Assembly: GCA_010015605.1 (NCBI GenBank)
Contig: ML975309.1
Coordinates: forward strand, 92,833-156,832
Origin: Decorospora gaudefroyi
Lineage: Eukaryota; Ascomycota; Dothideomycetes; Pleosporales; Pleosporaceae
DNA: 64,000 nucleotides
Reading direction: 5' to 3'
In this document: one piece after another, positions 42,356 through 54,586 of the stretch
Numbering within the stretch: position 1 is the stretch's first letter
Layout: each line of letters starts with the position of its first letter
Position numbers and translations under genes: made by a program
The notes under the pieces: generated by a model
What the model saw: only the letters and a program-made list of their open reading frames with translations
Databases searched by the model: none
What the model was told of the DNA's origin: nothing

Positions 42356-44022
42356 ATGCCCTACTTCCTCCGTCCAAACATCGTACACTGTCTCGACTTC
42401 CTCTCGCACCCAAACACATACCACGTGACCTTCACCACAGGCCGCGACCTCTTCTTCACCCTACCCCTCAATCTCACCGCGCTCACGCCCATGCGTCCAC
42501 AAGAACTCAGCGAGCTTTCCGAATTCCTAACCTCCATCCGCGGCAGTGTTGTACGGAGGCTAGGCGTCGCAGCTGTCGACGACTTGTCCTATGTGCAGGA
42601 CGTTATTGCGGAACGGTGCTTAGCTACGGGCTTACTTGGGCGGCTGGAGCTGGATGCGTGGTATGAGGGGCATGCGTATCCGGTGTTTGATGAGGGGGAG
42701 TTGGTGGATTTTGTGTGGGATTGGGATATGATTGGTTTTGAGCGGGGGGAGATGGTGTGGCGAGACTTGTGGGCTTGCTTGAAGAGCAGCGGGATATGTT
42801 TGGATCTCATGGGTATGTCACACCGCGAGGAGATGAGTTGGAGGTGCTGTGCTGGGAAAAGAACGGGGTTGATGCGTTTGAATGGAGGAGGAATGGCGAG
42901 ACGATGGGGTTCAGTATCTTTGGGGCTTGGTTTAGCAATTTCGAGGAGTGGGAGATGTGCGAGAAGGATCTCTCGCGTGAGGAGCTCGAACTGTTGCATC
43001 GTGGTGTTCTTCAGATTGGGAACCTGCCCGATGGGGGTTGGGAACTTAGACGTGCTTCGGGGCAGCAGGTGGAAGATCAAGTCAGTGTTTGGGAGTTGAC
43101 GGAGACCTATCGCCCATTCACGTCGTCTATACAGATCAACGAGTCTGTACAAATGGCTACGCATCTACCGGTACTGGAACGCCGCCAACAAGCCGTTCGT
43201 CGCGAGGAGAACCCACCCGAGCAGCAGTTCCCCCCCGCATCAGCAGAAATCCCGCAGCCCGACGAGGAGTCCTGCAAATGCAATCCCATACCGGATACGC
43301 GCTGCAGCGAGTGTGAAGCTCCCATCGAGCCAGCCTTGATAGATCTCCAAGAACTAGTTCCTCCCACCATTCAAGGCCGCCGACCTAAACCAAACACCAC
43401 GACCCCACCCATTCTCATCCGCGACCCAGCATCCCGCTATCCTCCCACCAACTCTCCAAACCCCCATACCCAGCGCATGCGGTATGCACGTCAGGATGCA
43501 ACACAAAATCTACCCGCCGCGCAGCAGCAACTTCCGTCTTCTTCTCTTTCTGAATCAGGCCCAACATCCCGCCACCTCCCCACCTCCTCTCCAATTCCAA
43601 CCCCCCATACCCAACACATTCGTTATCCTCCTCAGACTACAACCCAACCTCCACCCACCACCGCCCTACACCAACCATCCTCTTCTTCTTCTCAAACGGC
43701 CCGGGCCACAAATACACACCGAAACCAACCACGCATCGCCCCAAACCCCTTCCTCCAAAACTCAAACTCACCCACCCACATTCAAACCTCACGCAACCCC
43801 GCTCAAACCCACAAATACGCCCCACCATCCTCCCCCCAAAATATGCTCAACCACACAACCCCCCACCAAAACATCACTGAATCCAACACCGGGTCCGGAT
43901 CTCTCCGTGGTTCGACTCAACCGTCTGTAAGAGGTGGTCGATCCGGGGTCGTAAGACGTGAGAAGACGATACCGATACCGATGCCGCTGAGATATCAGGC
44001 TCATGTTGAGGATAGTGGTTGA
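42356..44022 (+). CDS. Hypothetical protein; frame change or weak intron near 42735-42784
   Basis: Two open parts in different frames form one apparent gene. Part 1 (MPYFLRPNIVHCLDFLSHP ... FDEGELVDFVWDWDMI) is globular. Part 2 (EEQRDMFGSHGYVTPRGDE, LEVLCWEKNGVDAFEWRRNG, then MGFSIFGAWFSNFEEWEM) continues as globular, then becomes Pro/Ser/Thr-rich. A 50-nt segment, 42735-42784, bounded by GTTTTG and GAAG would restore the frame (538 aa). The donor is weak and no good branch site is seen, so an indel in the G6 run nearby is as likely. Part 2 carries CKCNPIPDTRCSECEAP and an internal ~47-residue duplication. No family recognised. Confidence 0.5.
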
Positions 44023-44844
44023 AGTAGGTAGGGGGTTTGGGTTGGGTCGGGATGTGTGGGATAGTTAGTTAGTTAGGTTTATGTACGACTACTTACTATG
44101 GAATTAATTTGGGGTGGTTGACTTGGTTTAGGTAGTAGGAAAGTGCATGTTTAGTAGAATAGTAAACTATGCACTGCGCATAACTATATAACTTGTGTAT
44201 CCAATTCCACGCCACATTCCAAATCCGGTATTCAAATTAATTAGAAAATTGCATAACAAAGTTTCGCTATATAATTCTAGGGATAGGCTACGCTACATGC
44301 CGAGTAAAAGTTTGTAGGAGAAAGTGATTTCAGATACCAGCCCATACATCATTTCGTGTCCCAAGGAGATTCGTAGCCATGACCCGTTGGCATACCCATA
44401 TATATAAAAAAACAATTGCCTAGCCTATCCACAACACAACACACACGGGGGGCCTACCCATATATATATTGCCATTCAATCATTTCATCTTTCCTTGTTA
44501 TCCTAGTGTCCAAATCACAAAGTCTACAAATGCAAACATATATGCCCCAACCTCGTAAATCGAAGAACCATGTAAATGTGGAAAAAAACAAACAATGAAG
44601 CAAAAAAAGTGATGAATGCGGAAAAGAAGGCATCAGGGGGAATCATGCTTTGCTGAAAAAAAAGGACCAAGATCATAATGTGAAACGCCTCGCTATGCAT
44701 GCTGGCCGTTGTATTCGTAGGCCGTAGACAAGGATGCGCACGACGCGAAAAACTCAAAATAGCAAGCGAGGTCGACGAAAGACATGGTCAACGAGGGGGG
44801 GGTATCAATGGAAAGCCGAACACCAAGTGCGGAATAAAAGCATA
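44023..44844. other. Convergent 3' intergenic region
   Basis: AT-richer than the flanks, with only short frames. Nothing supported. Confidence 0.5.
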
Positions 44845-47800
44845 CTATGCCCTAGTCGGGTTGATGTTCTCCAGCTCGCTACGCTGGCGCAGATACTTGG
44901 CGGCAAGTTGGTCGCCACCACGCATCGAATGCTCCATCCAATGTTGCGCGACGCACATGGTCATGGGGTCACTGCGCGCTGGGTCCTGCGAGGCCTTCCT
45001 CTCGCGGTTGAGCAGCTCGGTCTTGAAGACCTCGCTTGGCTTAGTAAGCGGAAGCACGGTGCGGTGGACAAGCTCGGGCGAGGTGAGGTAGAAGATGGCG
45101 AGTTCACGCTCGGCGACCGCGTCGCCTTCTTTGGCAGTAATAAGGAGCATGCGCGCCGCGTCTTCCATAGTATACTTCGACATGGGCTCGTCGACCGGCG
45201 CTGGTATGGCAGAAGGTGCACCTGACTTTTCGGCTGCTCCTCCGCTAGTCGACTTGCCAGCATCGCGCTTCGTATTCTGGGTGATGACCTCGTCAACGAG
45301 CTCGATCATCATGCGGCAGACGTCCTCTTTGAGGCCCAGCGCAGCGAGACCGACATCCCAGAACGCCTTGCCTCGCGCAGTCTTGTCGAGCATCTGCGCC
45401 GGGACGAAAGACGCAATGTATTGCAGATCCCGGAAAAGTGTCTTCGGTCGAATATTGGCATCTCGGAAAAGCCCTTGGATGACTTCAACAATCATGTCTG
45501 TGCTTGGCAGTCCAACCGGAGACCGCGTGCCATTGCGATTGGGCAGAGGCGATGCATTGCTACACCGCTCCACGTTCATACTGTGGGAGCGTCGCTCTTC
45601 ACAATTTGCAATCGCTTCCTGGAGGTTCTGCGCACGAGAAGTTTGAGTTGCTGGCTCACGAGAACTGAGTTCGGGCATGGCCCCAAGGGTAGGCGACTGA
45701 GGAACCGGAGGAAGCGTCTCGCGGCGATTGTTGTACGAGCGGCCTGTGCGGGATGACAACGACGCTATGATTAGGAGCTCCAACTCGTACAGAGCATGCA
45801 GCTTGGAGAAGGGGTTGGGGTGCGTCTGGAACTTGTTGAGCAACCGTCGGAATGCGATGTTGTATGGGAACTCGAGCAATCCGGCCTTCTTCGCAGTTGA
45901 GTTCGGAACCGAACGCGACGTCGCGTCGCTCGATGTCGAGGACTGCTCGCCAGAGGAATGATGAGCGTCGGCTCCAGCGTGCTGGTAGGTCGCAATGGGC
46001 GGTGCAGCTGAGCTTCGCTCGGTGCGGCCAAGCGCTTCTAAGGGTACATTGCGTTGGTCAGGAAGAGCCTGCTTCCGCATGTTCTTCATGCTCTTCTTCT
46101 TGGCCAGCTGCTTCTTGCGCTCCCGCTCCGCTTGGTCTCTGCGCTCGATGCAGTCGTCAAGCAAGTCGCCGCCGAACCATGAGTCCGTCTCGCTTCCATT
46201 TGCGAAGACCATCGTCCCGAGATCACTCAACAATAGACCAATCAGGGTCTGCTTCAAGTCCAGCATAAAGCGGCGCTTGTCTTCATTCACAGTGGCAGAC
46301 TGCTTCAGCATGACAGTGCCCTTTGACGAGGATGCTGTGCGCGGTCGAATGCTCGTGGCGCTGGTAGGCGACTGTGCTTGTGTCTGAAACGGCGACCAGA
46401 AGGTGGCTACTGAATCAATGGACAGAACCGGCGACGAACCACCGAAGTAGTCGTGGGAGTCGACAGGGCTTCTTCCCCAAGGGCTTTGATCGAAGCTCTG
46501 CGAAGATCCATTGCGATTGGCAGCGGATCGGAGACTGCTGTGGCTCGGACGCTGACCGAAGTCGAGGTTGCGCGAGCCAGGCCGACCGTGCGTTTCGTAC
46601 TCCTCATCGCCTGCGATGGAAAGCGTACCGACGCCAGTGAGAAAAAGGTCGCCCTTCTGTCGCCCACTCTCGAGGATCTGTTGATCTCGCTTGTAGAGGT
46701 CACTGGCCCAAAGCACGGGTCCGTCCAGGACTCCCTCGCCGATGACCTTGGTGACACACTTGTCAACTTCAAGACAGAAGCGATGTATCCTCTCCTCGCC
46801 CTTGCAGAAATTCTCCACACTATACTGCCCAAGCCACTTCAGAGTGATATCTGACTGCTCGTCCGATAGCTTGTTTGGACCGCCAAAATCTTGCGAAGCT
46901 GACATGAGATCGACGAGTTGCGCCTCACTTTGACGCAGGAAGTTGTTCGAGTTTCGGGATCGAGAAGCCAAGGGGCCCTTTGTGTTTAGCGTCTTTGATT
47001 GTTGGTCCATGATCTTGAGCGCAAGAGCAACGTTCCTAGCTTCCTCGTATGGCTTCGATGTACGGACGTCTGTGATGTACCACATCTTGTCTCGCAGATT
47101 CTTGAACATGAGCATCATCTCTTCCACCATGCCGTCCGATCGCTCCTGAGATTGCTTGAGCCAGACAAACCAGGCTTCAAACTCTTCGATCGCGTTGGCC
47201 GCTTTACTGAGCAAATCGCGTGGACCACGTGAGAAGTAGTTGAGAAGAGCGGCGTATCCGTTCTTAACCAGCGTTGGAGAGCTTAGTCGTCGCAGACTTT
47301 GCAAAGTCTTGTAGTACATATGCGCATTTACAAAGTCGGACCGTGCTTGACATTGGTACATCGCAGTCTCGAGCATTGTGACAAGAACAGAGTTGTTCTC
47401 TTGCTTCTCGCCCATTTGTGGGTTGCTGTGACTTCTCGGGAATTGCGGAGAGCGTCGGGACGAGACGTTCCTTTGACTAGCGATCATGGTCGTAAGCTGG
47501 CTCTGGCTCTGGGTCGAATTGTACGGGTTGCGTGATCCGAGATTATCGCTAGCATGCCTCACTGGACCACGTCCGCGGGTGCTCTTGCGCGTGGTCATCC
47601 GGTTGCTGAAGTTCTTGGACTCGCTGTCTGGCGCAAGTTCTTTCGGAATCTCGTACTCTTCGACCAACTTGGCAATTGCCTCCTTCAATTGGTGGTAGTC
47701 ATTCCCAAGATCGAACCGATCGCCAGCGCCCTCGTCATCACTGCTGTCGCTGTCTGGTGAATCTTCATCGTGCTCATCTTCGTCATCAAAGTCCTTGCGC

Positions 47801-50127
47801 ATGCGCGGTTTCAGCTGCTTGCCGTCAGCAGAGATGTAGAGCACAGCCCATCGTTCGGCACAAGGATGACATGACCCGGAAGTCGCTTCGAAGCCTAGGA
47901 TGCGAGTCATCTCGGAACACGCCGTTCTCAGGCGTTTCCCGTAGAGCTCGGTTGGGGCCGGCTTGGCTTCGGTCTGCTGTTCTGCAGATACGGAGGTGGA
48001 GTCCAAGAGTGGTTCGCGCGAGGTCTGGTCGCTTGTCATGGAAGAAGCACTTGCGCTCAGGATGGAGCTTGCATCCGTCATCGAAGTTGCAGCATTGCGG
48101 AAAGGAATCGAAACTCCAGATAAGGAGGAAGCAGAGGATGTCAGGCCGGTCCGGCGCTGACTGTCCTTATCCATGTGGCTGGACGAGGGCCGCCGCTCTG
48201 GGAACAGGGCGTTTACCAAGGTAATAATGTCCGACGGTGACAGAACGATGAAAGGCTGGACTTCCACAGTCTCCCGTGGAGAGGTGATGGCCTTGGCAGG
48301 AAGCAAAATCGGTTTGGAAGGAGTCTTGGTGTGCTTGAAACGGGCCAAGATGTTCTCGATATGGGTGCGGATTTCAGGCAGCACGGGCACTTGCTGTCGC
48401 CTACGGTTCTTGTTAGCTACCTAGGGCTGAATAGGCCACACGGGTCTCGTACCAGTTGTAGGTCATGTCCAAGACGAGCTTCTGGGCTCGAATAGCAATC
48501 TCCTTGAGGATTTTCTGGCGGGCATGCTCGCTGATGTGGTGGCCGATCATGATACCGTGCGTCTGTTGGGTATTAGCAATGCCAGTTGTGGGATCAAAAA
48601 GAGGAAACGTGCCTCGGGGTGAATGATAGCATTCAAAAGGAAAGTAGAGAACAACCAGCGGGAGACGAAAAAGTTCTGCGATGCTTTGCGGAGGTTCTTC
48701 TCTTCATCCAGCTTACGGAGGATAGCGTTTCCAATCTCCAGGACACCCTCCGGAATGCCACCAGCACTGGGCTCGTCATCAACCACCTCAAAAAGGCGCT
48801 TGACGGCCTTGTCAAAGAACTCGTCAGCTGCAATAGTGTCCTTTGTGCTCCGAGCTACTGGCTGTGTTCCGGATCGTGCGGCTTGCTCCTCGGCTTTCTC
48901 AAGCAGGAACTGGCCATCTTGGAGGACCTGCATCAGGTAGAGCTCTAAATTGGTCTTGCCAGGCCATTCCCGCATGCCAGCCCAGACGTCCAGGACGGTC
49001 CTGATAAAGTTGGGGCTGGTTTTGGTATCCTTGATCAGCTTGGCGCACACGGTAGCCCAGACGTCTGTCCGTCGAAGGTCCTCGGCTGAATCCGGACCAG
49101 ACGAATTGGCGAAGATTGTGTAAATGAGAGCTGAAAGAGGGTCATGGCGCTGGAAAGAGAGAAGACGCTCCACTGGGCTTGCGCCTTGCTGTTGGGACTT
49201 TTGCGAGCCGAGGTTCTTGCCGCGGGCGTTCATGGCCATGACCGAGTCAATGGGATCCATGGCTTGACGAAAAGACGTAAGAGAAGCGAGCTCTTGCTGC
49301 GAGAGACTGGAGATGCGAGCAGCAAGAAAGTCAGGGTTGGTGCGGATCTCGGAAATGAAATCTAGGAGGTCGTCCAAAATCTTGGATGGGACTTCGTTGA
49401 GGAAAGTTGAGGAAGAGAGCGCCTTTTCGCTCTTCATGCTTTTGGACTTGCCAAACTCCAGATCGGGCTCCAACAGGGCGTACTGGCGTGTGGCGTCGCA
49501 GGAATTGCGCACGTCGTTGAGCGCATTGTAGAGAGAGGCAAAGCTTTTCTTGTCGTCCGATCTGAAGTTGTCCACGAGGGTCCGATACGCGAGCTCCCCG
49601 CAGTGTACCAGACGTGCGGAGAGGGCGCTCGAGACCAGCCATCGGTGCAGACGCACGCGCGAGTGGGCTTTGCGCTGCTCCTGGTAGCCCTGGAGGCGAA
49701 TTAGGTGGGCGAGCTCAGCGAGGGAAGTCGCGGATGGCGGAATCGCTGCAGTCGGCAGGTACGAGTCGGTGTACGAGGACAGGTCGGCGGGCAGCAGTCG
49801 CGGCAGGCGGCCGGCGGGCGCAGACATGGAGGCGGACATCTGGGGCCGCTGGAGGTGGGCGTGGGCGTGGGCGTGGGCATGACGGTCATGGTGAAGGTCT
49901 GGTGTTCCGCCAGGTCGACTCCCCATGGTAGTTGTCGGTTGCTTCGCGGCGTGAGGATCGGGCGACCTGGGCGGGCTGGCAGACCTGGGCGGAGCCTCAG
50001 CTGGCGGGTCGTCGACTTGAGATGTACTGTGCGAGGGCGTGTGGCTTCTAGATGAGACGTGCGTGACGGTAGGCGACACGGCTGCGAGTAATGTTAGTTG
50101 TCGGCTCAGGCTCGCCTGCCAGCTCAT
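44845..50127 (-). CDS. Large conserved fungal protein (1,726 aa), possible RasGAP-like core
   Basis: Three exons: 48613-50127, 48453-48562, 44845-48400. The first intron has a GC-AG boundary (GAG|GCACGT...CAACAG). The N-terminus is Ser/Pro/His-rich (HAHAHAHAHLQ). A helical core follows, with LNEVPSKILDDLLDFISEIR, RISSLSQQELASLTSFRQ, and a segment rebuilt over the splices: SRWLFSTFLLNAIIHPE then THGIMIGHHISEHARQKILK. This resembles the FLRF..PA core of RasGAP domains, but the motif Arg is Leu, so the call is tentative. The remaining ~1,180 residues mix disorder with helices and end in Sel1/TPR-like sequence (KEGDAVAERELAIFYLTSPE). The ATG at 50127 was chosen; a later one near 49925 is possible. 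Role unknown. Confidence 0.75.
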
Positions 50128-51942
50128 CGTACAGAGCGCATCGATGCGCGCCCCGGCTATTGGGCCAGGACACCAAGGAACAGGAAAAGTGTACGGAGCA
50201 GAAAACACCTACGCGGAGTGGTGGACGCCTGCGCCGAGGGCGAGGCCGTGAGTTGGGTGCGTCTCATCATGTCGCCATGAGGGAGCGCCGTCGTCGAAGC
50301 CCTACGGGAAGCTGCGGACCTCGTCAAGGTGGCCGTGATGCTCTACGGCATTGCCAGATGTAGCGATGGTATTGGGAGGAAGAGGTCTGCTTTGGGCGCA
50401 ACGCTCCACTCTCCACTGCCTCGACGTGTGCGCTGGCGCGTCTTGACTCTTTGGGTAGTATCGATACAGTAGCGAAGGCGGCGACGCGCGATTGGGCGCC
50501 TGGCTCGAGTCCCTGCAACAGCGGCGGGCAAGTCACGATTGCAGCTCAACGGGCGCCCGACGACTAGGAGTACGCCTCACAGTACGATGCGGAAGCCGAC
50601 TGCGAACAGGAAAGCGGCCGTGGACAGCCAGCGCCCGATATAGCAGAAACCGTCGCATTATTGTTGGCCGCGCGCAGACCGCCTGTGCTCTCCACGGCCT
50701 CACGTCGCCATGGCTGATGGAGCCGTCCAGGCGATGACTTGCAGGACCAGCACATCGCCGTGGGACCACGACGAATGAGCGCGTCTAGCTGTGGTATGCT
50801 CTGCAACCCGTGCAAATGCCTCAGCGCAGCAGGCCCCGTCGCCCCTCTCGCGCCCACCGGTTCCTACCAGGCCATCCCCGCCGCGCACAGAGACTCGTCG
50901 ACAGCGCACCCTCTGATCGGCGCCGTCGACCTTTCTTCGAAGCTTGCCCGCGACGCCAGACGCTCTCCCGGAAGTGCTGTTGCTGGAGCCGGCAGGGGTG
51001 TTGGCCGTTTCTGCGCTTGCTGCCCCTCCATCCCCATCACCAGCCCTCAACAAGAAGCACGGCCAGTTGCAACCTCCTCATCCCTCTTCAAACACGCTGC
51101 TCCCTCACCAGCTGCATCTGCACACGCACCATGAAAAAAGCGTCCGTCCTGGCAAATCGGCTATGCGACACTCTGCTCGCCCTCCTAACGTGACCGCATC
51201 CAGTGGATCCCAGACCGCATCGGCGCTTGATGTGCTGGCAGGTCCAAGAAGTCGCCGCGCATATGCAGACGACTTGCTGTCAGAAGAGGCCATGCAACTC
51301 GCTGCACGCCAAACATCGCGTTGCACGGCTATGAACCGCTGTTTTCCCACTTAATTTCGCTATGCAGCGTTAGTCTGTAGTCAATCTCCAGATCATCCAT
51401 GGGCATCCTGTCTCGGTCCAATGAGCCGCACCGTCGCACAGCATGCTATACTCTCTGCAGCACCACCTGCTTGAAGCTATCGCTGCACTCGCATACTGAG
51501 CTTGGATTCTTTTTGCATGTTTGCAGCAGCATTGCAGCTGCAGCAGCGATTGCCTCAGTGGCCGGTAGCCGTCTATCGCGATGCCAGTATTACGAGATAA
51601 TAACATCGCCTGAGGCCCTTCGCCGCCGCCCACTTGCTCGACTCGCAACATGGAACCTGTGCTATTACTCGATTCCGCACATCATCTTGCCAGCTGCCGT
51701 CGCGTGCAGGAACCCCGCTACCTACCACGAGTTGCCGGCTTGCCACAGACCGCTCCTTCCTTAGGTACCGACCACCATTCGACAACCCAACATCATCATT
51801 GGGCTGGCGCTCACCTTGCCCAACCGTTGCTATGCGCCCATCTACAATGCAAAACAATCGAGAATCTGGTAATCACGCCAAAACCCACTATGAGCGTTAC
51901 GCTGCTCGAGCGCTATCAAAGCTTGCTGTCTTGAAACCGCAG
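50128..51942. other. 1.8-kb intergenic region
   Basis: Upstream of the 1,726-aa gene. GC-rich with many open frames of 60-135 codons on both strands; none has convincing protein features. Expected to hold the promoter and a long leader. Confidence 0.5.
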
Positions 51943-53279
51943 TCATGCCATGGCCTCTCTGAGTAGAGGCGCGACACGTTTCCGGCTGTGTTGTACTCGT
52001 CGCTGCCACCAGATCATTCTCCACTCGTTGTTGCCAGCAACGTCACTGTTGCCCTGCCACTCTTCGAGGCCCAAATCGTCTTTGGAGTTCGTGGCAAAGG
52101 CTTTCGCAGCTGATACGGCGCCATCGTTGAAGGCCCAGACAAGCAGCTCCTTCTGAAATTGCCCATCCGACGAGGTTGACGTGGTCATCAGACTATACAT
52201 GCCCAGCTCACGCTCCTTTGCGAAATCCCTCAGTGCTTCAAGGAATGCTTCCGAGGGCGGTGCGCTTCCTTCCTCGCTAGCCTTCTTCTGCAGAAAGTCA
52301 ACAGGTTTGACGACTGAACTAACGCCCAGCTTCTGGCCACCCTGGTCCCACTGCTTGTAATCCTTGCGAAGTATGTCTCGCAGCTTTAGGCTGCCAATAT
52401 CCTTCTTTGCCGCGTTGATCTCCTTATAGAAGCCTGTGCGATCAAAGCTTGCGGCTACTTGAGGACAAAGCATCATTTTAGCCTCCAAGTACTCCACTGC
52501 CTTGCGGTCATGCTCGGTGGTCTTGTTCTCGTCCTTGAGATCTGCTGTGTCGATGAGAATGCTGGCCAACCCCAGTTGAGCAACATCCGCATCCCACCGC
52601 TTGAAAAAAGCCGCATCGTTGGATAAGCTGTCACCCTGCCCGTGGGCTGCGCCAGATGACATGGCAGATGCAGAGAGCATGTCCCACGAAGGTCGACAGT
52701 AATTAGCTATCAAGCTAGTGCAGCTGCCACTCCTTTCGATGATACGAGGTTCATCACCCGTGTCCTTTGGCACCTTTCGTTCGTCATCGTGGTGATCGAT
52801 GACTCCAGCGACACGCTCAGAATAGATCTTGCCCAACTGGCCTTGGAGAGCATTGTGGTCCACCAGGATCCACTTGGTGTTCTCGGGAGCGAGCTTAGAC
52901 TGGATTTCAGACAAGGCGGGAAGATCATCAAGCGTGATCAAGTGTTTAGACTCGATGTTGGCGTGTTTGAATACTGCAAGATATTCCGGCCGGAGTTGGA
53001 TATCCGACGCAGGAATATTCGTAATGGGTACATAAGCAGGGCTGAAAGAATTTGTGGGCGGCGACATGGACCGTATGTATGCGTAGAGGATCGGGCATGA
53101 CATGGAATCAAGATCTGAAGCTTTGTGAGTATGTAGCGAGCCATTGAGCGTGACTCTTGCTCACCAGCGGACTCATTGCCAATGACGAAAGTGATCTTCT
53201 GACTGTTGTCAATGGCGGTACGAAGAACGCCTCTAGCGTGAGTAAGAAAGCCTCGCAGGGAGTTCCTCGGAACCGCCAT
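51943..53279 (-). CDS. ppx1: Exopolyphosphatase, DHH family
   Basis: Hydrolyses terminal phosphates of inorganic polyphosphate (yeast Ppx1 type), mainly cytosolic or mitochondrial. Two exons (53165-53279 and 51943-53114; 50-nt intron), 428 aa, near the yeast length. The splice rebuilds motif I, GNESADLDSMSCPI. Motif II is ILVDHNALQGQ and motif III is the DHH signature GVIDHHDDERKVP. The following IIERSGSCTSLIA and LASILIDTADLKDENKTTEH are standard. The DHHA2 domain runs from about residue 260 to the end. All metal ligands visible are intact, so an active enzyme is expected. A CACGTG lies 93-98 bp before the ATG. SYG1 lies about 2.3 kb upstream. Confidence 0.93.
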
Positions 53280-53791
53280 GATGGATTATAGCGGTGAAGT
53301 GATGAGATTTGAGAGGTTGAAGCTAGGCCAGCGAGTGCTACTCGAGGATGACGTAGGCGCTCGGACCACTGCACGTGCACATTAGATGTAGAAAGAGCGA
53401 GCCCAAACTCTAGCAGAGAGGAAGCTGACGTTGGACGGGCAACCGTGGAGTAACGACGAACGCATAGGTTTTCTCCTGCTTCTCGTAAGTGGTGTCTTAG
53501 TGCCGTAGTGTATCTGTGCTGTGATGGGAGTGAGTGTACTTGCGTTTCCACTGCATTCGCAGCATGATAGCAGGCATATAGACGGTGTCAGGCATATAGA
53601 CGGTGTCAGGCATATAGACGGTGTATAATTCACGCCTACCGATGTTCTCTGTTGTTGGGAATCTGGTGCTCCTCTTGCAGTTGTATCGTGACGATGAAGT
53701 CAGAACGCGCTTCATCGTCGACCGACATCTGCGAGGCTACACTTCTACAGGAATTAGCAGATATATCAAGCGCCTGCCACAAGATCGACAC
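53280..53791. promoter_or_regulatory. Promoter of ppx1 with CACGTG and an 18-bp repeat
   Basis: 512 bp between ppx1 and the esterase-like gene. CACGTG at 53372-53377; 18-bp tandem repeat at 53572-53624. Confidence 0.55.
53572..53624. repeat. 18-bp tandem repeat, about 2.9 copies
   Basis: Unit AGGCATATAGACGGTGTC, repeated with no mismatches across the first two copies. Confidence 0.95.
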
Positions 53792-54586
53792 TCAAGTCAG
53801 CTCGACACTACCGGCAGGCACACCTCTTGTGCTCCGCAGCCGGCGCGCAAAGAACTGCATGACAGGCAGCATTTCCTCACGATTACTCGGCATTCCATCT
53901 CCGTTCTTCTTCCACTCTTTGATCTCAACGTACTCAAAAGCATCTTTCAGCTTAGACGTCGCGCTGTCGGTGACTTCCGACTTCTTCGACGCCTTACAGA
54001 CCAACACCGGGGTCCTGCTCTTCTTCTCCAGAGCCTTCAGCGGCAGCGACTGCGACAGGATCCCTCCAATACTGACTACGCCACCTAACTCGTCGCCCTC
54101 GAACTCGGCAGCAGCCTGCAGTCCTACCATGGCACCCTGCGCGAACCCAAAGATGATGATTTCGCGCGCCTTGTAGCCGCACTTCTCGATTAAGCCCTCG
54201 CGAACGACGTTATCCAGCACCAATCGTGTTGACGCTTTGAATCCGGTATCCATATCCATCTCGCCCGTATTCTGGTCGAAGATCATGTCGTCGCCCCAGT
54301 GATACCCTCCGAGGTCGAAAGGCAGCGGGTTCAGCGCTTGTATCGCGATGCATGCCGTCTCCGGGAGATTCAGCTGCTGTCCGAGCTTTTTGAAGGACGC
54401 ATTTGTGTCGCCGAGGCCGTGCAGGAGGATAAGGACATTTGTTGGCGGTTGGGAGGAGGGAGCTGCACAAGTTAAAGTTAGCGAACATGGTCTCGGTAGT
54501 CGCGGAAAAGGGCATACGGTACGTGGAGTTATGCTCAGATTCACCGACGAGGCGAAGTCTGCTTTTGTGGGCATTCGACCCGGCAT
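53792..54586 (-). CDS. Acyl-protein-thioesterase-like alpha/beta hydrolase without catalytic triad
   Basis: Member of the phospholipase/carboxylesterase (Abhydrolase_2, APT) family, probably inactive. Two exons (54523-54586 and 53792-54462), 244 aa. The intron is 60 nt with no stop, so the unspliced frame also reads through; its GTACCG donor, GCTAAC branch and TGCAG acceptor are good, and splicing gives SVNLSITPPPSSQPPTNVLI as in relatives. The fold is clear: NVLILLHGLGDTNASFKKLG, FDLGGYHWGDDMIFD, EIIIFGFAQGAMVGLQAAAE. The nucleophile elbow is GFAQG, not GFSQG. The Asp segment reads VLVCKASKKSEVTD instead of HGxxDxxVP, and the His segment reads GMPSNREEML. All three triad residues therefore look replaced. 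Confidence 0.85.
   Translation of the reverse strand: MPGRMPTKADFASSVNLSITPRTVCPFPRLPRPCSLTLTCAAPSSQPPTNVLILLHGLGDTNASFKKLGQQLNLPETACIAIQALNPLPFDLGGYHWGDDMIFDQNTGEMDMDTGFKASTRLVLDNVVREGLIEKCGYKAREIIIFGFAQGAMVGLQAAAEFEGDELGGVVSIGGILSQSLPLKALEKKSRTPVLVCKASKKSEVTDSATSKLKDAFEYVEIKEWKKNGDGMPSNREEMLPVMQFFARRLRSTRGVPAGSVELT

Noticed and set aside
50250..51360. Several plus-strand frames up to 136 codons
   Set aside because: Overlapping in different frames, GC-rich, no consistent protein features; treated as promoter/leader DNA.
53572..53624. 18-bp repeats as a CRISPR-like array
   Set aside because: The copies are directly adjacent without spacers, and the genome is eukaryotic; it is a simple tandem repeat.
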